Below, piece by piece: positions 58,740-64,000 of a DNA stretch of 64,000 bases (the first letter of the stretch is position 1; every line of letters starts with the position of its first letter). Position numbers and translations under genes: made by a program. The DNA comes from CG2-30-58-95 sp964618215 (GTDB taxonomy: Bacteria; Chloroflexota; Anaerolineae; Anaerolineales; Villigracilaceae). The notes under the pieces are model-generated. The model had not been told where the DNA came from. It saw only the letters and a list, made by a program, of their open reading frames with translations, and searched no databases. The stretch is from the NCBI GenBank assembly GCA_964618215.1, contig CAZTZE010000025.1:1-64000 (forward strand), written 5' to 3'.

Positions 58740-60017
58740 TCATGATGTACGATGAAGCCACGCCCCTCCAACCGCTCCAACCGATGCCCATGAAAGTCCC
58801 TCCTGCAGGATCTCACGATAAGAGCGATGGGCTGAAACCGCGTCGAACAGCGCCCGGTACAAGTCCGGGTTGCGCTCGGCGGCCTGCAAAATAGGATCCA
58901 TCATTCCCATGCGCGCCGCCAGGATGGTGAAATGCCGCATGGCCTGGCCGTAAGGAAGATCGCTCAGAATATCCTCGTTGGCAGAATAATAGCGGGACTG
59001 AAAAGCGGATTTGGAAATTCCATCGCACAAAATGACCCGGGCAGCGCGAATGCCCGTCTGGATCGCGGAAGTCACCCCCTTGCCCTTGAAGGCGCGCACC
59101 AGGCCGGCTGCATCCCCCACCATGACAAAACGGTCGCCGGCAAAATGACGCGCCAGTCCCCTGGGAAACCTTCCCTTGAAATAACGCAGGTCGTTTGAGT
59201 CAAAGCGGCCTGCGTTTTCGAAATCCGGCAGCGACCGGCGGGTTTCAGGGAAAGCGAGAAAATCATCCATCAGAGCCGTGTCCACAGAATCTCCCGCGAT
59301 GTTGATGGTCAAATGGTTACCCTTGGGGGTAACGCCTCCAAACTCAATACGCGGTGAAGAAGGCAAGAAGGCATGGATGCGGGATCCAAACTTTGTTATT
59401 CCAGCCTCACCCGGATGGTATTTCGTTACGATGGAACTCAGCGTCGGCGGGGGGCGGTATCCGACGGCGCGCGAGAAAATGGCGGCCGAGCCCTCGTCCA
59501 GCCCAAAGGCGCCGATGACCACATCCGCTTCAAAGGGAAGGCTTTCGGTATAGACCACCACCCGATCGGTGTGGAATTCGATATCCGTCGCCCGCGCTGG
59601 CTGAATTGTCACTCCAAGTGCACGGGCGGCATCCAACATATAGGCATCGAACTGAACGCGGCGTAGCGCGATAGAAGGCTCTGCCGTGCCATCCAGGACA
59701 ATTTGCCGCCGTCCGGCGTGCAGAACGTAGCCCGTGATGGCCCCGCGTTGAAGATGATACGGAAATGGAATGCCAAGTTCTTTTTCCAGGAGTGCATCCA
59801 CCGGTGGAGAAAGCACCCCCACGCACTGGTTGTAATGCTGTTCGCCAACGAACTGTTTGCCCTCAACGATAACCACTTCTACATCCCTGCCTGCGTGTTG
59901 GGCTTCCCGTTTGATGGTAATGGCAGTAGCCACCCCTCCCGGTCCTCCGCCAATGATGACGACCCGACCGCCATCCTGAAGCGGTCCCAACCCCGACCCT
60001 GCGCGTGAGACGTTCAT
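58740..60017 (-). CDS. geranylgeranyl-reductase-like FAD oxidoreductase, copy 1
   Basis: About 425 residues. FAD-binding GxGxxG-type start GRVVIIGGGPGGVATAI, a second dinucleotide motif in VVIGAFG, and the FAD-contacting FVMVGDAAGLVRAFKGKG. The GGR-type segment QHYNQCVGVLSPPVD is present. Family members reduce isoprenoid double bonds (in lipids, chlorophyll precursors or menaquinone tails). The start is the ATG at 60017, overlapping the upstream paralogue stop by 4 bases (ATGA), so the two are coupled. Convergent with the bc operon. Confidence 0.85.
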   Translation of the reverse strand: MNVSRAGSGLGPLQDGGRVVIIGGGPGGVATAITIKREAQHAGRDVEVVIVEGKQFVGEQHYNQCVGVLSPPVDALLEKELGIPFPYHLQRGAITGYVLHAGRRQIVLDGTAEPSIALRRVQFDAYMLDAARALGVTIQPARATDIEFHTDRVVVYTESLPFEADVVIGAFGLDEGSAAIFSRAVGYRPPPTLSSIVTKYHPGEAGITKFGSRIHAFLPSSPRIEFGGVTPKGNHLTINIAGDSVDTALMDDFLAFPETRRSLPDFENAGRFDSNDLRYFKGRFPRGLARHFAGDRFVMVGDAAGLVRAFKGKGVTSAIQTGIRAARVILCDGISKSAFQSRYYSANEDILSDLPYGQAMRHFTILAARMGMMDPILQAAERNPDLYRALFDAVSAHRSYREILQEGLSWASVGAVGGAWLHRTS

Positions 60018-61291
60018 CCGTGCCGGTTCTCCAGCAAACCCTTCCAGAGATTCACTAAGGCCGAAGGGCTTAGCGATATCCAAAAAAGGCGGCGATAGGG
60101 TTCATCCCCGCTGAACATCCCCCACAAAATGCGGATATGCGTTTGCCGTTGGGTCGGTTGATTGATCTCGGCCGCGACCGCCTTCTTCCAGGCTTGCAAT
60201 AGAAATGGGATGCGGCGGGTGGTATCCCAAAGGAAGAATAGCACCCGCCCATAGAGATTATCGGTAACGACTCCTCGGCAAACCGGCGCGTAGCCGCGCT
60301 CAAAATCCAGCCGCGAGACGCCGCGCTGGATGGCAGTTTGCGCGGCGGCTCGCGCGGTGATGAAGGCCATGCCGATCCCGTTTTTATAAAGGCGAGTGAC
60401 CGCCGCATCGCCCACTACAACCATGCGATCGGCAAAATAGCCGCCGGCTGCCGTCACGGCCACACGCGGCGTGCACCCGCAGAGCATGTGAAGCCCATCC
60501 GGGAATAACGCCGGAAAGCCATTCCCATCCAGGAAATCGTCCACCGCGCCAGGCGGCAGACGCCGACCGAGCAGGGAAATATTGGCATAGCGGCCCTTGG
60601 GAATCAGCGCGCCAAAGATCAACCCGGGCGGGTAATCGAAGTAGACATGCACGCAGTGATCGTACAATTCCGTTGGGATAAAAATCTCATCCTGCGCCAT
60701 GACCTCGGTTCGAGGCGGGTGATAGCTCCAAGCCGGATCCAACGGCGGGCGGCTGTTGACTCCCGTCGCTACAATCACCAGGTCCGCTTCGAGGGTTTCC
60801 TGCGCGGTTATGACCAGCGGGCGGGGGCCGGGCTGAATGGAACGTACCCTCGCACGCTGGACGATGACGCCGCGTTCCCTGGCTTGATCCAGCAGCCAGC
60901 CGTCAAATGTATTCGGGAAAGGCGGATCGCCCAGTCGGGGACCGCTGCCCCGGTAAACGCTCATGATGCGCTGTTCGGAGTCTGGACGATGAATTTGAAA
61001 TTCCGTCTTATCCAGGTGAAGGATGTAAGTATCCAATTCCGCCTGGATAATTTCAGCGGGCAGGTTCAGCCCCAGGGTCTGCAAGTCCCTCGGCAGCGAG
61101 GAGGAGAGGATTCCGGCGCACTTGTTGCATCCGCCGGGGCCGGGACGGGAAAAATCGCGCGGCTCCAGAATCAGCACGTCCAGCGAGAGTTGCGCCTCAC
61201 GGGCAAACTTTAATAAATGCAGCGCGGCAAAACTCCCTGCCGGGCCTCCGCCCACAATCACCACGCGACTTCCATTGGTCAAACGCATCAT
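60014..61291 (-). CDS. geranylgeranyl-reductase-like FAD oxidoreductase, copy 2
   Basis: A 425-residue paralogue of the gene it overlaps. N-terminal SRVVIVGGGPAGSFAALHLL, GGR motif GGCNKCAGILSSSLP, and FAD motif MVVVGDAAVTRLYKNGIG. Possible substrates are isoprenoid chains of membrane lipids or menaquinone. The pair lies between the bc complex and the NrfD module, both of which use quinone, so a menaquinone-tail reductase (as for MenJ) is attractive but unproven. A lipid reductase is equally possible. Confidence 0.85.
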   Translation of the reverse strand: MMRLTNGSRVVIVGGGPAGSFAALHLLKFAREAQLSLDVLILEPRDFSRPGPGGCNKCAGILSSSLPRDLQTLGLNLPAEIIQAELDTYILHLDKTEFQIHRPDSEQRIMSVYRGSGPRLGDPPFPNTFDGWLLDQARERGVIVQRARVRSIQPGPRPLVITAQETLEADLVIVATGVNSRPPLDPAWSYHPPRTEVMAQDEIFIPTELYDHCVHVYFDYPPGLIFGALIPKGRYANISLLGRRLPPGAVDDFLDGNGFPALFPDGLHMLCGCTPRVAVTAAGGYFADRMVVVGDAAVTRLYKNGIGMAFITARAAAQTAIQRGVSRLDFERGYAPVCRGVVTDNLYGRVLFFLWDTTRRIPFLLQAWKKAVAAEINQPTQRQTHIRILWGMFSGDEPYRRLFWISLSPSALVNLWKGLLENRHG

Positions 61292-61440
61292 GGCTGCTCC
61301 ATGTGGACAGACCGGTTACGGCTTGGTTTCAGCTCATCATATCCCGCTGAGTTCAGCCCGTTGCGCAAGGTGAAGCGCATAAGAGCAGCGCGACGGGACA
61401 TGCTCACCTCCAGGATGGGGGAATTGTAACATATGGAAAA

Positions 61441-61479
61441 CGAATGGCTCCGCGCTGAGGGGGAGCGCGAAGCCATTCG
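61441..61479 (-). terminator. terminator at the end of the NrfD operon
   Basis: CGAATGGCTCCGCGCT (61441-61456) and AGCGCGAAGCCATTCG (61464-61479) pair with one mismatch, followed on the - strand by TTTTCC. Confidence 0.85.
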
Positions 61480-61504
61480 TTTCAAATGAACGTCTTATGA
61501 CGGA

Positions 61505-62749
61505 TTATGCCGGAGCAGGCTCCTTTGCTTCAACTGTCCGATTCTTGTGTTCCTCGACTGTCAGGCTGTGGTCCACCACTTTCAAGTAACGCACTCCCAA
61601 CGAGAAAGCCAATAACCCATAGGCAATCACGCCTGCGCCACTGATGAACTCAATCAGCGAGGGGACATAATGGGTGTAAGTAACTGTCGGTTCCCCAGGC
61701 AGGTATGAAAGCACAATCATCAGGCCAGAAATATTGGTATCCCAACGATAAGCCACCACACCGCCCACCACCAGGGCCAGCGCAATCATGCGCCAGTTCG
61801 GGTTGGCGCGCGTACTATTCCTGAGTAGGAGAATCACCGGGACGACAATACCCAGCAGGATCTCGCCAACCCAGAAGTTGAATGACAGCGGCCCGCTGGT
61901 TAGTAAATTCAGTCCCTGGGTGCGTCCCGGCTGGTAAGTGTAGGTCATCGAAAGAGCGTCCCAGAAGCGGAAGTAGAGGTAAAGCGCCAGTGACCAGCCG
62001 ATGAAGTGGGCGATGCGCTCCAGCAGGCTGTCGTCCACGTTGGCGCGCTTGGTCAGCCGCGCCGAGAGCATGGAGGCGAAGACGGTCAGCGCCATGCCGC
62101 CCGCGATGGCTGAGATGATGAACAAGACCGAGATATCCGGCCTGTACCAGTACGGGCGCGCTTTGAGCACACCGTACACCGCGCCCAGCGAGGATTGGTG
62201 CAGCATCGAAAGCCCCAGACCGGCCACAGCCAGGTAAGGCGCATAGTTATGAACATGCGACATTTTCTCGGCCAGTTTCGGCCAGCGCATTTTCAGCCAC
62301 TCGAACTGAGCGAAAATCGGCATGCATTCCAGCACCAGCACCGCCAGGTAGAGTGTGATACACATGGTTACTTCCCAGAGCAACGAGTGCTCGTTCCAAT
62401 AAACGACCGCGTGCCAGAAACGATCCGGGCGGCCAATATCCAGTAACAGGGTGAGCAGCGCAATAGTGTAGCCGATCAGGCCGATGAAAGTGGCGGTGCG
62501 GGCTACCGGCTGGAAGCGTTTCAGCCCCAGCAGGTACACCGCCGCGCATAACGAGAAAGCTCCAGCGCTCACGGCGATCGCAGACAGGTCAATCGTGATC
62601 CACAGCCCCCAGGGAACCAGGTCAGTCAGGTTGGTGACCGACAGACCTTTCCAAAAGACGATCAAGCCGGCTGCGACGCCAGCCGCGATGATGGTCGCCA
62701 GGCCGACCACCCAGGCCAGCCAGGGGGAAAGTCTTAGCTGAATTTTCAT
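61505..62749 (-). CDS. NrfD/PsrC-type quinone-binding membrane subunit
   Basis: A 414-residue protein with about nine helices. The N-terminal NrfD pattern LTDLVPWGLWITIDLSAIAVSAGAF (quoted in part) is followed by TATFIGLIGYTIALLTLLLDIGRPDRFWH and EHSLLWEVTMCITLYLAVLVLE, typical of NrfD/HmeB/PsrC. These subunits oxidise or reduce menaquinol and pass electrons to an FeS partner, here the next gene upstream. It is separated from that gene by 2 bases. No catalytic molybdopterin subunit is in the window. Confidence 0.9.
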   Translation of the reverse strand: MKIQLRLSPWLAWVVGLATIIAAGVAAGLIVFWKGLSVTNLTDLVPWGLWITIDLSAIAVSAGAFSLCAAVYLLGLKRFQPVARTATFIGLIGYTIALLTLLLDIGRPDRFWHAVVYWNEHSLLWEVTMCITLYLAVLVLECMPIFAQFEWLKMRWPKLAEKMSHVHNYAPYLAVAGLGLSMLHQSSLGAVYGVLKARPYWYRPDISVLFIISAIAGGMALTVFASMLSARLTKRANVDDSLLERIAHFIGWSLALYLYFRFWDALSMTYTYQPGRTQGLNLLTSGPLSFNFWVGEILLGIVVPVILLLRNSTRANPNWRMIALALVVGGVVAYRWDTNISGLMIVLSYLPGEPTVTYTHYVPSLIEFISGAGVIAYGLLAFSLGVRYLKVVDHSLTVEEHKNRTVEAKEPAPA

Positions 62750-62751
62750 GG

Positions 62752-63519
62752 CTAGCCGCCTTCCTTAGTCATAGGCAGATAATATACGCGTGGCCCCGTC
62801 CCCATATCTGCACGCAAACGATACGAGGTGCGCTCTTTGAGTAATCTACTGACCCCGGATTGTTCGTCCGTCAGATCGCCAAAATGGCGCGCCCCCACCG
62901 GGCAAACCACCACACAGGCCGGCGTGGCCTCCGCGTCTACGCCTGGGGTCATGCCCAGGGACAGGCCGCGGTCAATGCGCTGGAAGCAGAAAGAGCACTT
63001 TTCGACGACGCCGCGCGGCCGCCGGGGCACCTCAGGCTGTCCCCATTCTGGTACAGCCGGATTAGAGCCGGTAAAAGCTTCCCAGTTGAAGGAACGTCCA
63101 CCGTAGGGACAGGCCACTTCACAGTAACGGCAGCCAATGCAACGCTCGTAATCCATCATCACGATGCCATCCGGGCGATAGTAGCTGGCTTTGACCGGAC
63201 AGACATCCACGCAGGGAGCATTTGTGCAGTGCATGCAGGGGCGTGGGAGGTAGACATTCTTGTCACCGATCCGGCCCGCTTCAAACACCTGGTTCCAGGA
63301 GATGTTTGGTGGGACATCATTGTTCGCCCGGCATGCCATAGTGCAGTAGCCACAGCCCGTGCATTTCGATTGGTCAATGACCATTGCCCACTGGTGTGAG
63401 CCGCTAGCGGTTGGGCCGGAGGCCTCTGCCTGGCGGATCACATTGATACCGGCCAAAGCCGTAGCGCCAATCGCCGTGATCTTCAAGAAATCGCGCCGAT
63501 CAACCTTTGGATTGCTCAT
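62752..63519 (-). CDS. Tat-exported four-cluster ferredoxin (NrfC/DmsB-like)
   Basis: A 255-residue protein. The Tat signal DRRDFLKITAIGATALAG is at the N terminus. Four [4Fe-4S] ligand sets are visible: CTGCGYCTMAC, CMHCTNAPCVDVCP, CIGCRYCEVACP, and CSFC...CVVVCP. It is the electron-transfer subunit between the NrfD-type membrane protein and a haem protein. Its start overlaps the multihaem gene's stop by 4 bases. Confidence 0.93.
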   Translation of the reverse strand: MSNPKVDRRDFLKITAIGATALAGINVIRQAEASGPTASGSHQWAMVIDQSKCTGCGYCTMACRANNDVPPNISWNQVFEAGRIGDKNVYLPRPCMHCTNAPCVDVCPVKASYYRPDGIVMMDYERCIGCRYCEVACPYGGRSFNWEAFTGSNPAVPEWGQPEVPRRPRGVVEKCSFCFQRIDRGLSLGMTPGVDAEATPACVVVCPVGARHFGDLTDEQSGVSRLLKERTSYRLRADMGTGPRVYYLPMTKEGG

Positions 63520-64000
63520 TTCTGTCTCCCATTTGTATTCAGGCGGCGATACAATTTTTCCAGCCAGGGTGAGAGCACCATGCCGCCTGCCAGACCGAGC
63601 AAACCGGCCAACCCCGCAAACCCAAACGGACTGACGGGAGAAGGCGCCCCGGAAGGTGATTTTCCAGTCGTTAATTCAGGCGTTGGCGTTTCGGCTGCCG
63701 GCACAGCAACCGTCTCAGTCGAGGAGTGCATCTGGTCGGCGTGACAAGCGTTGCAGGTGGCCAGGCTGGCGTTGAAACTGTGGTCTGGCATGGTGTGCGC
63801 TTCTTCTGTGCCATTCTCCTCAAAGTGGCGTAAATGGCAATCCACGCACGAGATACCCGCCTGATGGTGTTTGGTATAGGGGAAATTCATCGAGACTTCA
63901 CTGTGGCAGTTGATGCACAGCGCCGAGGCATCCTGGCCCTTGCCTGTCTCACTAAAAATGGTTTTCAGGCCGGCTGCATGCGCGTCGTGACAGACTGTGC
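63516..64000 (-). CDS. multihaem cytochrome c with C-terminal anchor, 3' part (cut by window end)
   Basis: The frame is open from 64000 down to the TGA at 63516. Haem sites visible: a partial TVCH at the edge (its first Cys is cut), CINC, CVDC and CNAC, each followed by His. A Pro/Thr-rich linker (ETPTPELTTGKSPSGAPSP) and a membrane helix (FAGLAGLLGLAGGMVL) with basic end close it. With the ferredoxin and NrfD genes it makes an NrfBCD- or Hmc-like quinone:cytochrome module, transcribed on the - strand. The N terminus and full haem count lie outside the window. Confidence 0.85.
   Translation of the reverse strand, partial: TVCHDAHAAGLKTIFSETGKGQDASALCINCHSEVSMNFPYTKHHQAGISCVDCHLRHFEENGTEEAHTMPDHSFNASLATCNACHADQMHSSTETVAVPAAETPTPELTTGKSPSGAPSPVSPFGFAGLAGLLGLAGGMVLSPWLEKLYRRLNTNGRQK

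Overview
The window is a bacterial chromosome segment, most likely from a Chloroflexota member of class Anaerolineae. I infer this from the protein style (Thr/Pro-rich LysM lipid-surface proteins, paired AI-2E and BrkB membrane proteins, a CoaE with an extra C-terminal domain, a split cytochrome b6/subunit IV complex with many fused cytochrome c domains) and from the abundance of short periodic intergenic repeats. No rRNA, tRNA, CRISPR array or transposase gene was seen. Gene ends at both window edges are cut: a GlsB-family membrane protein on the left and a multihaem cytochrome on the right.

Region 1 (1-13.1 kb) is a small-protein, stress-type and membrane island on the + strand: a GTPase, a repeat lipoprotein, a lone receiver domain, CsbD, GlsB/YeaQ, YggT-like, YtxH, two Lmo0937/DUF5670 proteins, a diacylglycerol-kinase/PAP2 pair, two AI-2E permeases and a BrkB protein. 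It carries four copies of a roughly 95-bp element with a strong hairpin and, in three copies, a -10-like box placed 6 bases before a start codon. Two genes here are broken (a small conserved protein by a 4-bp tandem duplication; an ABC permease fragment by truncation plus frameshift).

Region 2 (13.1-37 kb) is housekeeping: TerC, a flippase-like protein, a YugP-type peptidase, a C-terminal processing protease, a HAD phosphatase, MutL, a zinc dehydrogenase, a compact signalling operon (receiver-CpaE, sirtuin, GAF histidine kinase), UvrA, LysM protein, CoaE, the c-di-AMP pair CdaA/CdaR, Der, a cold-shock protein, an acetyltransferase and YebC-RuvC-RuvA. Intergenic mini-repeats have entered the reading frames of mutL and uvrA without breaking them.

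Region 3 (37-46 kb, - strand) is a complete System I cytochrome c maturation operon, read ccmE-ccmF-ccmH-ccmG-(zinc ribbon protein)-(dihaem lipoprotein)-ccmA-ccmB-ccmC-ccmD. CcmE has the unusual CxxxY haem-binding motif instead of HxxxY. Almost every loose junction in the operon holds a different ~10-bp-periodic repeat.

Region 4 (46-64 kb) is what the ccm operon presumably serves: a haem-protein electron-transport locus. A NarXL-like kinase/regulator pair diverges from a run of cytochromes: an eight-haem lipoprotein on a collagen-like Gly-X-Y stalk, an ethylbenzene-dehydrogenase-type haem protein, a nine-haem membrane-anchored cytochrome, a cytochrome b fused to cytochrome c, a NapC-like nine-haem protein with CX3CH and CX4CH sites, then Rieske, cytochrome b6 and a subunit IV fused to seven cytochrome c domains. 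Two perfect CRP/FNR-type operators lie upstream of the first two cytochrome genes. After a terminator, the opposite strand carries two geranylgeranyl-reductase-like flavoproteins and an NrfD/FeS/multihaem cytochrome module. The combination looks like a membrane quinol-oxidising chain ending in surface-exposed haem proteins and is the most interesting part of the window.
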